NCBI GenBank assembly: GCA_002197995.1
Contig: NGZR01000004.1
Location: 5,022,001 to 5,086,000 of the forward strand
Direction: 5' to 3'
Source: Gaeumannomyces sp. JS-464
Taxonomy: Eukaryota > Ascomycota > Sordariomycetes > Magnaporthales > Magnaporthaceae
Length of the DNA stretch: 64,000 nucleotides
In this document: positions 55,266 through 64,000 of the stretch, piece by piece
Layout of the letters: every line of letters begins with the position of its first letter
Position numbering within the stretch: position 1 is the stretch's first letter
Notes under the pieces: model-generated
The model's input: only the letters and a program-made list of their open reading frames with translations
What the model was told of the DNA's origin: nothing
The model's database searches: none
Made by a program: the position numbers and the translations under genes

Positions 55266-56201
55266 ATGCTCAGATCGCTCGCACTCGTTGGGCTCGCTGC
55301 CTTTGGAGCCGTCGCCGAAAACACGTTCGATGAGCAGCCGGTCGACGGCGTGGTCTCCTTCCCCCAGCTTTTTGGGGCAGAGTCGTCGCTCTCCATGTCG
55401 CCAGTCGACATCGTGTGACCCTGGAAAGGTCGTCTGCAACAGCGGTTGCATGCCCAGCGGGTCCACCTGCTGTCCTGGGTAACTACAGCCTGTTGCAGCC
55501 CGACGTCACTCAAGCGCATGCATGGTTCTGACCTCCTGTCACAACGGCTATAGGAGCGGTTACTGCGATGCCGACCAGTACTGCACTACTCGGGGTACCT
55601 GCTGTCCTCTAGGCAAGACCTGCAAGCCGGCCACCAGCTGTGATGCTGGCCTGGAGCTTTGCAACAATGCGTGAGTGGCTTTCTTTCATGTCCAATCAGG
55701 GGTAATCCGATAACATGGCACTATACGGCGTGTGCTGACATTTGGACCGCGACTATTAGCTGTATGCCTGTGGGCGGCGTCTGCTGCCCGTCGGGCGGCT
55801 ACTGCGCAGCGGGCAAGGTATGCTTGTCAAACAACAAGTGCGGCCCCGGAAGTGGAGGCAGCAGCAGTGGCAGCAGCGCAGGCGGAAGCGGAAGCGGCAG
55901 CAGCCCGGCGACCAGCAGCTCTCGGCGCACCACTCCGACCAGCTCGGCTTCGGCCGCCAGCCGTGGCAGTGGCAGCGGAAGCGGCAGTGATCCCGACGCC
56001 GGATTCACTCCCCCGAGCAACCCGACCTCGGCCGGCCCTACCCCTCCGCCGGCAGGCTTCACCAACGCGCCCACCCTCCCGGTGCCGGGCCAGAACGGCG
56101 TTCCTCCGCTGAGCTCGGCCTTCCACCAGCGTCCCCTCGGCGGTGTCTCGTTGTTCCTCGCAGCGGGAATCGTCTACGCTGTCGTTTCTTTCTTTGGCTG
56201 A
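55266..56201 (+). CDS. GPI-anchored Cys-rich surface protein
   Basis: Exons: 55266-55478, 55554-55670 and 55760-56201, with introns starting GTAACT and GTGAGT that close in phase. The signal peptide is MLRSLALVGLAAFGAVA. The mature region has three Cys-rich modules of one pattern: SCDPGKVVCNSGCMPSGSTCC, then YCDADQYCTTRGTCCPLGKTC and CMPVGGVCCPSGGYCAAGKVC. A long Ser/Gly/Thr/Pro-rich stalk likely to be O-glycosylated follows, and the C-terminus (GVSLFLAAGIVYAVVSFFG) is a GPI-anchor signal. This layout marks a cell-wall or plasma-membrane protein of unknown role. In exon 1 one base change near 55400 moves the frame from LSMS to RQSTSCDP; as read, the start frame stops at TGA 55413-55415. Without it the product is about 250 residues. 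Confidence 0.7.
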
Positions 56202-56792
56202 TGGACGGTTGAACTTCCCATACGCACAAGCCCTGGGTTTCGGCGCTTTGATTACCACCCATAGTGATCATCATTGCCTCAATCAATTACGCCCAAGTCA
56301 TTCTTTTGGAATCTTCTGCGTATTATCATGTTGCCAGACTCAAGTTTGCACCTTCCCCCGAAATGCCTGCTTCGATAATCACCATAGACTCATTGAGATA
56401 TATCATCTATTTAATTTCCCCTATTTTCATTGTTGCCTTGTAGCTGACCCTTCCGATAAGTGGATCGGAGATGGCTTCAACGTCTTGGGTCGCTCAAACT
56501 CTACTTTGGTAACGGAGACACTAACACACACAGAAACGGAGGTGTCATATCTTAGGCTGGGAGGCTACAGGAGATAGTGTCGATGTTGGCAGACATAATG
56601 ACAGGTGAGGTGATCCTTCTCAACTCTCTGTCATGCCTGGTCTCCTCACCACTCTCATCCATCTACTCTCTTGTCATCCGGCTCGCAGAAGCTGTTATCA
56701 CCCTATCATATACTCCCTTGCCTCCAACCAGCAAAGACTGCCACCGCCCCAGTTTTGGGCTACATACTCCCTTGCCCTCCAATTAGCAAACA
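56202..56792. other. Intergenic, upstream of F-box gene
   Basis: About 590 bp, 3' region of the GPI gene and leader of the F-box gene. The open frame starting at 56633 is an artefactual extension. Confidence 0.5.
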
Positions 56793-58225
56793 ATGCCATC
56801 CGTTCCAGTCGGCACCATGGCTTCGCTGCTCGACCTTCCTGTCACGATCATGGAGGACGTCATCAAGCACTTGTGTCCCCATTGCCGCCCCCACAGAGGG
56901 AGTGCGACGCCTTTGCCCCCCAATGCAGCATTCGTTGTTGGCAGCTGGACGACCCGACGGCGGCGCTTCCGGAATTCAAAGGCCTTATTAGCCTGTGTCG
57001 GGCTAACAAAGCCCTCAACGCCCTGGCGACGCCCTACCTATACCACCAACCACCTCCCGGGGTATTGGTGGACCCGTGGGCAATGTCTTGCTTGCACAAG
57101 ACCATAACCTCGAGGCGCCCCGACTTGGCCAAGCACATCAAGTCGGTGCATCTGGGCGTCGACGTACCGCGCTGCTGGGCATTCGATGTCAAGGGCGGTT
57201 ACACTGACCTTCCGGCCCTTTTCGCTGGCCTGTGTCCCAGCCTGGAGGAGCTCTGCGTCCGGCGCAGCACGAGCTTCAGCCTCAATGGCAGAAGCCCACC
57301 GGCGCTGCCGTTTCCTCCCGCCGGCTCGCTACCGAGACTCCGCTCTCTCGACATGCGTCCCCATGGTGACGGCAGCCTCGGCATCGCCCACCTGGTGCCC
57401 CTCCTGAGCCTGGCGCCCCACCTCACCAGCCTTTACCTTTCCTCCTTGGAGGAGGAGGCGGTCATGCACATCGACTTCCCCGTCATGGCCAAGGTGCGCG
57501 AGCTCGTCCTCGAGGACTGCGAGCTCAAGGTCCCGCTCCTCGAGTTCGTGCTCCGCCGCTGCCCCGGGCTCGAGCGCCTGACGCTGCAGCAGACGGCCTG
57601 CAACAACGAGGCCGCCCACAAGACCGAGGACTGGCGGACCACGCCGCAGGCGCTGACCGACGCCATCGTCAGGGCCGCGCCGGGCCTGAGGTCCCTGCAG
57701 CTCCGCGTCAAGAGGGGCTCCTGGCCGGGCCTCTACTCGGGTGACCGCGAATTCCCGCGCGAGGGGCGGTTCCGGTCGCTCAAGGGGCTCGGGCGCCTCG
57801 AGGAGCTCAGGATCGAGTACGACTCCATGCTCCCGACGCGGACCGCCTACTGGGACGACGACGGCGACGAAGACTGGGGCTTCTCAGATGGGGGTTTCGC
57901 CGGCGAGGAGGGCGCCGACGATGGCGAGGCGGACGACGGCGACGGCGGCGGGTACGACGAGGACTACGCGGAGGCGTTGTCCGAGTTCACCGATCTCTTG
58001 CCCCCGTCCATCCGCCTGCTGCACTGGGAGGGGCCCACCCTGCCGTCGGTGATTGGCTTGAAGGCGCTGGGGGAGTGCTGCAATGCGGAGTACCCCAGCC
58101 TTAAAGTCATGTCCCTGGATTATACCGTGGCAACGCTGCGCTTGGTAGTGCCGGGCGAAGACTACCTGGGCGATGTGAGGGAGGCCTTTGTCGGCACCGG
58201 GGTTGAGCTTCGCTTCAGGGACTGA
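56793..58225 (+). CDS. F-box protein with LRR-like repeats
   Basis: The start MPSVPVGTMASLLDLPVTIMEDVI is an F-box: LxDLPxxIMExVxxHL; the inner ATG at 56817 is an equal alternative. The continuing region (ECDAFAPQC, LPEFKGLISLCRANKALNALATPYLYH) is the usual second half in fungal F-box proteins. Leucine-rich segments follow: LPRLRSLDMRPHG, LAPHLTSLYLSSL, KVRELVLEDCEL, CPGLERLTLQQT, APGLRSLQLRV and LGRLEELRIEY. An acidic insertion (DDDGDED..., DDGEADDGDGGGYDEDY) comes before the last repeats. About 477 residues. F-box proteins recruit targets to SCF ubiquitin ligases through Skp1. One frame change lies near 56893 in a CCCCC run (one base missing between CRPH and REC). The rest is open to the stop. 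Confidence 0.75.
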
Positions 58226-59980
58226 AGCGGGGAGCATGTTCTGAAGGGATTGTCGAGGGGTCCCGGCTTCTAGTTGGACCTTGACCGTCACAGCTTTGCC
58301 AGCGCAGTTTCTTGTTTATTTCTGTATATATGTCCTTGTTCACTTTTAAGCGGTTTGTTCTGTTTATTTGAGTATGGTATACTCTGTTCCACTCCCAGCG
58401 GTATTTTCGATATAATTCTCAGCGGTTTATTTCCAACCCAGTTCTGTAGATATGTATCAAGTGATTAACCGCTACCTTCGATAAAGGACAACCCTCACAT
58501 CCTCCACAGATTTATTCCCCCTCGTCCGGGGAGCATGCCGGGCACCTTTCACTCGCCCGCCGACTCCACGTCCCACAGACTAAGAATCCCCGCCCCCCAG
58601 CACGAGCGGCTCCTTCTCGGCAAACGTCCTCCCTCTACACATGGCGGCGCCAGCGCCCCAGAGCCCGAGCCTACCGTAGCGCGCCGTGAACCTACCCTTC
58701 AAGACAGACCGCAATTTTTCGTTTTCTGGAGAGGCAACACCAAGGCTCTGCATCCCGGGTCGGAAAGGTAGGCAGTTAACTTCAGCTCTGACAGTACACG
58801 CGGAGATGATGACGGGGCCCCAGAGCAAAGTTCTCTTTGCTACCTTACGGTCTTTCGGCAAATGACGCGCATTCTAAATCGATTAAAGGCGTGCATCGCC
58901 GAAGCCCGGAGGCTTGATGCTGCCGTCACCACAAGCGACGGTGATGCCACCGACCTCCATCATTCGCGTGTTTGGTAATTTCACGCTAAAAAACAACTTG
59001 CTCGCAATGCAAACTGGGGAGCGTTAAATTATCGTACTTGTTAGCTAGCGACGACTGTATTTAACATTAATTAACATGGAACGGACATAAAGCGGGCAGG
59101 TCACAAGCCGTACGATAAATATCCAACATAAACATTTCTCGTTGATTTTTCCCATGCCTCCGCCCGATGTCCTTCCATGCTCCCTTCCATGCTCCCTTCA
59201 ATGCTTACTCCATGCTGGCCTCCATGCTCTTTTCCATGCTCCCTTCCATGCTCCCCTCCATGCTCCCCTCCATGCTCTTTTCCATGCTCCCCTCTATGCT
59301 CCCTTCCATGCTCACTCCATGCTGCCCTCCATGTTCCCCATGCCCCTTTAACACTTCCCAGCCCTAACATGGACAGAAATTAACCAATTGTGGCAGCTGT
59401 GATGGCGCGGCGTGCCTTGTTGGGCAGACGCAGCCAGTCTCGTTTGCACCAAGGTACTAAGCCCAACGTAGGATACAAGTCGGCAATTTGTATCTTTTCG
59501 TCCTTTTGGCCTAGTTAGATTGGGCTTAGCTAGATTTGCCAAAGCCGTGACAGTGTGCTAATGTCACAGACTGGGCTCCGGAGCAGGACAGCACGCAGTT
59601 TATAGGCCGGGCGGGACGCACGGCCACCGGAAAGGGGGCGCTCAGGAGTCGCACCTGACCTGCCCCTTTCCACCTTACACGGGGGAGGTTAAAAGCCTTC
59701 CCCACTCATTGGCCTTCGGTCCATAGAGGGAGGAAGGCCAAGAATCAGCAACGTTAACCGTTAGAGAGCTACTGTAGCGCTTTATGAATGGAGCCTGGAC
59801 CCGACCGTTTTTACCTAAACTGCCTGCTGAGGAGTTTATGACATGCACGCACAGCGCGTGGGCGAATGAGCGGAATTATATAGAAAGGAAAAGGCGGCGG
59901 CGTTACTAATTCGAATATTAGATTATTTATACGACCGCGGAAGGTGGAAAAAGAAAGCGTACGGATTTCGAAAAAAAAAA
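58226..59980. other. Intergenic with minisatellite
   Basis: About 1.75 kb from the F-box gene to the TPR relic. No gene supported. It contains the 12-bp minisatellite listed next. Confidence 0.5.
59174..59336. repeat. 12-bp minisatellite (CCATGCTCCCTT type)
   Basis: About 160 bp of imperfect 11-12 bp units with core CCATGCTC. The minus strand is open and reads as EHGx repeats, but no promoter or homologue supports a protein. Confidence 0.85.
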
Positions 59981-60302
59981 GTGCTCGGCGACAAGCATGC
60001 CGGCACGATCCCGGAGCATGGCGTCGTTCGCAACAACATACCACAGTTAAAGGAGGTACGACGAGGCAGAGAAGATATCGGTGGAGGTGCTGGCACTACT
60101 GCGCGACGTACTCGGCGATAAGCATCCCGACACGATCCAGAGCATGTACGACTTGGCTATTACGTGGAAAAGCCTACGACGGCACGACGAGGCACTGGCG
60201 ATAATGGACGACTGCGTCCAGTTACGGCGCCGCGTCCTTGGTCCGAACCACCCTCACACGCAGGATTCTCTACGTAAGTTGAATTCGTGGAAAAGGAATT
60301 AG
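59981..60302 (+). pseudogene. TPR-repeat relic of a STAND/NLR-type protein
   Basis: Two partial tetratricopeptide units of the kinesin-light-chain type found at the C-terminal end of fungal NB-ARC or NACHT proteins. The first (VLGDKHAGTIPEHG) is in one frame and degenerate. The second, in another frame from about 60051, reads GRYDEAEKISVEVLALLRDV then LGDKHPDTIQSMYDLA and HDEALAIMDDCVQLRRRVLG followed by NHPHTQDSLRKL, and stops at 60302. No nucleotide-binding domain is found upstream. It is a fragment of a larger gene whose front has gone. Confidence 0.6.
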
Positions 60303-61141
60303 CAAAAAGCGGCATAGACTGGAGCGGTAGATACAATGTGATCTATCCTTGGTATTTGGTGTACGGCTAGTGCAGGGTTGTTTATTGTAAGGAACCGGCC
60401 TGCAGGGCGGTGCGGGCGGTGCGCTATCTAGCAAACTCGGCGTCACGTGGGGTCACGTGGGGCCCGTTGACGTCCTCAACGGGAAGACCCCTCGGTCGCC
60501 GTGACACGAAGTCGCTCTACCAGAATACCGCATCGAACTCCACGTGCCCATCCGCTCGACGCGTTAATGGCGCCCGCCCACCGGTGTCCGAGTGGCGAGT
60601 GTCGCGACAAAGGGATGTGCGTTCATTGGGTGAAATACGAACGAGCCTGCGGTTTGCGCATTCTGATTGTAGAAGAACGTAAGGGGCGAAAGGATGACGA
60701 GGTTAGGCGCGGTTCCAAGACCGAACGCAGCACCTAATGCTGCCGTCGGAATAAGTGCGCTGGCTGCTTGGCAACGGCGTGCGGCTCTGCTGGGAGCCGC
60801 TTATCTATTCCAGCACTTTCCAGCACTTTCTAGGGTCCTTGCAGCGCTGTAAGGTCCCTAAAAGACACCTGGAACACTACGCCGCTCTCGTCTCTATGGA
60901 CATCAGACAAACTAGCGACTACCGTCAGATCTATCTACTATACCTTCGTGGTTGGTTTTTACGGACCCGCAGGTACTCCTGTTTTGTAACCTGGCATGTG
61001 CGTGCCACCTGGCAGTAGAAAAAGCAGGCAAAGATATATCCGTGTGTGGGACGTTGGAGGCTTTCCAATACCTAACGGGCTTAAACATTCGCCTGTACTC
61101 ACAGTCTATACCGCGTCTAGAACATCGACAATCGCACCCTA
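60303..61141. other. Intergenic up to the Tc1/mariner insertion
   Basis: About 840 bp. Contains a direct repeat gtcacgtggg twice near 60450. Short frames have no recognised domain; some may be old transposon debris. Confidence 0.4.
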
Positions 61142-61183
61142 GCACGTCGGCCAGAAAAAAATTGAGACTGCAATAATTTCCCC
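61142..61183 (+). repeat. Left terminal inverted repeat
   Basis: 42 bp, identical in inverse orientation to 62414-62455; preceded by TA. Confidence 0.93.
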
Positions 61184-61263
61184 CACCAAAGTCAATCCTC
61201 CCACCTACCTAAACAACCCTCCCTACCAAAGTCAATTCCCTCTATTCAGCACCCTAATAAACA

Positions 61264-62352
61264 ATGCCTGCGCATCATTCTACGCCTAAGAAAACACGCG
61301 TGCAAGCCGTGTGCGATTTTCTTGATCTGAAAGGCAATACTTACAGTCGCAATGAAGTCTTCCGTTGGGCCGGGGTTTCTAAAGCTACCGGTTACCGGAT
61401 TCTGGCCGAGGACCGAACCCTCGACCCTCGAACTTTTCATTCCAATTACCAAAAACACGCGGCCGAAAGCGACTCTTTTCTGAAACCGATATTCAGAAAA
61501 TGGAACAAGCGATTACAAGCAACGGGTGGGACGGCCGGACCCTCGATTGGGCCGCCCTCCCAGCGGCTGCCGGCCTCGATACTCAAGCCTCCGTTGAAAC
61601 GATTCGCACCACGATGAAAAGAGCCGGCTTTCGCAAGTGCCTGGCCTGCCGGAAGGCCTACGTCCCTCCACACCTGGCGGAACGACGAGAAGAGCACGCG
61701 AGGGTGATGCTTGAAAAGTATCCTATGCCCCAAGATTGGTACCACGTGCGTTTTTCCGACGAAAGTCATTTCGGCTTTGGGTCGGAGGGACGCGCACACG
61801 TTATCCGGAGGCCTTGGGAAAGGGATTGCCCGGATTGCGTGCAAGAAAAGAGGGAGCCACTGAAAAAGACGTGCGAAGGGTGCACGCCTGGGCTGCTATA
61901 GGTCACGATTTAAAAGTCCTTTGGTTTGGTACGACACTGGTACTTTTAATGGGAAAATGACCCTCCGTACCTACCGGGACGAAATCCTGGAGCCTGTGGT
62001 AGGTTCCTGGCTGCGTGACGGCCAGGACTTTGTCCTGGAGGAAGATAACGATTCAGCGCATGGTACGGGCAAAGGTAAAAATAACATCGTGAAGTCCTGG
62101 AAGGAAAAAAACAACCTTCGGCATTATTTTAATTGCACGCATTCTCCTGACATTGTACCTATCGAAAGGGCTTGGCAGGCCCCTAAAGAGGCTATTCGCA
62201 AACAAGCTGTTTGGGACGACGGCCTGCTGAAGGAACTTGCAGAGGACGGCTGGAATAACCTCTCCCAGGCCCGGATTAACGCATGGGTTGATTCAATACC
62301 CGATATATTGGAAAAGATAATAGCTGCGGAGGGCAAAATGACTGCAGATTGA
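61264..62352 (+). pseudogene. Tc1/mariner transposase, frame-broken
   Basis: It begins at the ATG with MPAHHSTPKKTRVQAVCDFL and a helix-turn-helix (YSRNEVFRWAGVSKATGYRIL). The frame then changes near 61490 (to MEQAITSNGWDGRTLDW), near 61870 (to VHAWAAIGHDLKVLWF) and near 61930 (to YDTGTFNGKMTLRTYRDEI). Catalytic motifs of the DDE fold are visible: FSDESHFGFG with the first Asp, VLEEDNDSAHG with the second, and SPDIVPIERAW in the position of the classical sPDlNPIE with its Glu. All catalytic residues survive, so only the frame changes disable it as read. Intact length would be about 360 residues. If the sequence is right, the copy could move only with enzyme from elsewhere. Confidence 0.8.
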
Positions 62353-62413
62353 AGCCCCCCCCTTTTTTTTTGTATATAGCCCCTTTTTGGTGTTGAGGGT
62401 GGTGGCGTTGGTA

Positions 62414-62455
62414 GGGGAAATTATTGCAGTCTCAATTTTTTTCTGGCCGACGTGC
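62414..62455 (-). repeat. Right terminal inverted repeat
   Basis: 42 bp, exact inverse of the left repeat; followed by C then TA. Confidence 0.93.
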
Positions 62456-62456
62456 C

Positions 62457-63333
62457 TAGCTAGCAGAACGCTAAGGACTTCCCCCGTTATGGGGTTTTGG
62501 TTTGGGTCTTGGTCTCAGTCGCTAGTGTTTGTCCTTGTGGCGGTACCCGTAGCCATGGCCCCGCGGCTTTGCCCTAAATGAAACCGACAGGTGGGCACGC
62601 GAGCCTTGGGCCGGAAGAGGGATGGAGATGGAACGGCCCATGCCAGTGCCTAGGATCGTGTGCATGGATTGCGCTCCCCAAACATAGCCTGCCTGGATTG
62701 GCGCCAGTTGCGCCGAGGGCTTTTCTTTTTCCACGGTAAGTTGCCCGGCATGCCTCAAACACAGTGCGTGCATAGTAAAAAGAGGTTTCGCGACTCGCGA
62801 ACGACCGCGTGCCGGAACCACCGCACGGGAGAAGACGCGCGCTTTTGGAGCAGCGTTCGACGTTAATCCCTGCGCGTCTGGGAGGCGTCCTACGCGTAAA
62901 GTTGCGGTTTGAGGATCCACCAAGGGCCGACGGAGTGGAAAACTGCTCAGTCAGTCTGCAGGTACTAACAAAAATCGGTCGCGTTTTCGATGCAGCCAAG
63001 TGCACGGCAGACACAAGTCGCCGCTGACGCCTGTGCCGCTGACGCCTGTTGAATCCGCCATATCCTTATGGACCGTTTCGACCGTTACCTTTTGGCCACC
63101 ATTGACTGGCGAGAGCGACACCTATTGTGGCGAGGGCTAATCCACCAAGACGAGAATTTAAAGTTACGTTATAAATCCAGCAGAGTATTTCGGTGAAATT
63201 GCCACACGGAGCTGCCACCATCTAACATTAAGCAATATTCTTTTACATTTTTAAGCCCTCCATTTGCCACGTCTTAGGTATATAAGCAAGGGTAGGTAGT
63301 AGGTGGTGGGTGGGGAGGTGATAAAGTCGCTAT
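62457..63333. other. Intergenic, nothing supported
   Basis: About 880 bp between the transposon and the ankyrin gene's 3' end. Overlapping short minus-strand frames at 62522-63014 have no recognised domain. Confidence 0.45.
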
Positions 63334-64000
63334 TTAAAAAGCCTCGCGACCGCCTCGTGCCCGGAGCAGCCTCGCGACGCCCTCGTGCCCGTTTGCCGCG
63401 GCAAGGTGCAGCGGCGTCCGCCCGTAGCGGGTTTTCGCCTCCTTATCGGCGCCCAGCTCCGCGAGCAGCCTCGCGACGGCCTCGTGCCCTTTCTCTGCGG
63501 CATGGTGCAGCGGCGTCCGCCCGTTATTATCTTTCGCCTCCTTATCGGCGCCCAGCTCCGCGAGCAGCCTCGCGACGGCCTCGTGCCCGTTCCATGCGGC
63601 ATGGTGCAGCGGCGTCCGCCCGTCGCCGTCTTTCGCCTCCTTATCGGCGCCCAGCTCCGCGAGCAGCCTCGCGACGGCCTCGTGCCCTTTCCATGCGGCA
63701 AAGTGCAGCAGCGTCCACCCGTCGCCGTCTTTCGCCTCCTTATCGGCGCCCAGCTCCGCGAGCAGCCTCGCGACGGCCTCGTGCCCGTTCCATACGGCAA
63801 AGTGCAACGGCGTCCGCCCGTAACGGGTTTTCGCCTCCTTATCGGCGCCCAGCTCCGCGAGCAGCCTCGCGACGGCCTCGTGCCCTTTCTCTGCGGCAAA
63901 GTGCAGCGGCGTCCGCCCGCCATTATCTTTCGCCTCCTTATCGGCGCCCGCCTTCGCGAGCAGCCTCGCGACGGCCTCGTGCCCGTTCCATGCGGCAAAG
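63334..64000 (-). CDS. Ankyrin-repeat protein, C-terminal part
   Basis: The minus-strand frame enters from the right edge and stops at 63334-63336, so 221 codons are seen and the start lies outside the window. It consists of ankyrin repeats of exactly 33 residues (99 bp). The repeat core HEAVARLLAELGADKEA is identical in almost every unit. Variation is confined to two short patches: DNGG, TRYG, DGDG or DNNG before RTPLH, and FAAEKG, FAVWNG, FAAWKG, HAAWNG, HAAEKG or LAAANG after it. The last unit degenerates to LLRARGGREAF. In fungi such arrays often end NACHT/NLR-type nonself-recognition proteins, but the front domain is not visible, so that is inference. A second long frame on the same strand is a shadow. 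Confidence 0.85.
   Translation of the reverse strand, partial: FAAWNGHEAVARLLAKAGADKEAKDNGGRTPLHFAAEKGHEAVARLLAELGADKEAKTRYGRTPLHFAVWNGHEAVARLLAELGADKEAKDGDGWTLLHFAAWKGHEAVARLLAELGADKEAKDGDGRTPLHHAAWNGHEAVARLLAELGADKEAKDNNGRTPLHHAAEKGHEAVARLLAELGADKEAKTRYGRTPLHLAAANGHEGVARLLRARGGREAF

Larger units (their letters stand above)
61142..62456 (+). mobile_element. Tc1/mariner-family DNA transposon
   Basis: A 1.3-kb element with perfect 42-bp terminal inverted repeats (61142-61183 and 62414-62455). It is flanked by TA on both sides (61140-61141 and 62457-62458), the target dinucleotide of this superfamily. One extra C sits between the right repeat and its TA. Inside is one transposase-like coding region, broken by frame changes. 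The size, TA flanks and DDE-type motifs fit Tc1/mariner. The inverted repeats begin GCACGTCGGCCAG and carry an A7 run. Confidence 0.9.

Noticed and set aside
63330..63998. 222-codon Arg/Pro/Gly-rich frame on the minus strand at the right edge
   Set aside because: It is another frame of the ankyrin array; the ankyrin frame has the real repeat motifs.

Overview
The window is nuclear DNA of a filamentous ascomycete (Pezizomycotina, most likely Sordariomycetes; genus not determined). The evidence is short introns (about 50-210 bp) with fungal donors and branch sites, GC-rich exons between less GC-rich intergenic DNA, and fungal families: cutinase, short tyrosinase, CFEM/PTH11-type receptor, HET domain, 2EXR domain, a Niemann-Pick C-related protein, and GPI-anchored and small secreted Cys-rich proteins. 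I found no tRNA, rRNA or CRISPR array.

Layout. 1-12.3 kb: a secreted kelch protein, a broken 2EXR gene, two genes of unknown function, a three-frame relic and a dead HET gene with a 34-G run. 12.7-31 kb: a secreted choice-of-anchor-B-like protein, a small secreted Cys-rich protein, a broken TRI12-like MFS transporter beside a P450, a secreted tyrosinase, a broken CFEM-PTH11 receptor, a dead PHP phosphoesterase and a cutinase. This is a secretome and environment-interaction stretch. 32.6-37.5 kb: a divergent pair, a CaiB/BaiF-type CoA-transferase and an AtuA-like protein, which looks like a small catabolic unit. 38-41 kb: a FAR1-like DNA-binding protein and a second P450. 43.7-58.2 kb: the most conserved part, with ncr1 (sterol transport) directly followed in the same frame by a 539-codon open frame, an ETHE1-like sulfur dioxygenase, an Smr-domain protein, a GPI-anchored Cys-rich protein and an F-box/LRR-like protein. 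59-64 kb: a repeat-rich end with a minisatellite, a TPR relic, a Tc1/mariner element with perfect 42-bp inverted repeats and a broken transposase, and the 3' end of an ankyrin-repeat gene whose 99-bp units are almost identical.

Two themes cut across the genes. First, many clearly conserved genes are interrupted by one-base frame changes, mostly deletions beside short homopolymers. This points either to indel errors in the assembly or to widespread recent decay. I give gene spans across these breaks and mark each one. Second, parts of fungal nonself-recognition proteins (HET, TPR, ankyrin) are scattered at the window's gene-poor places and look like a birth-and-death pool.
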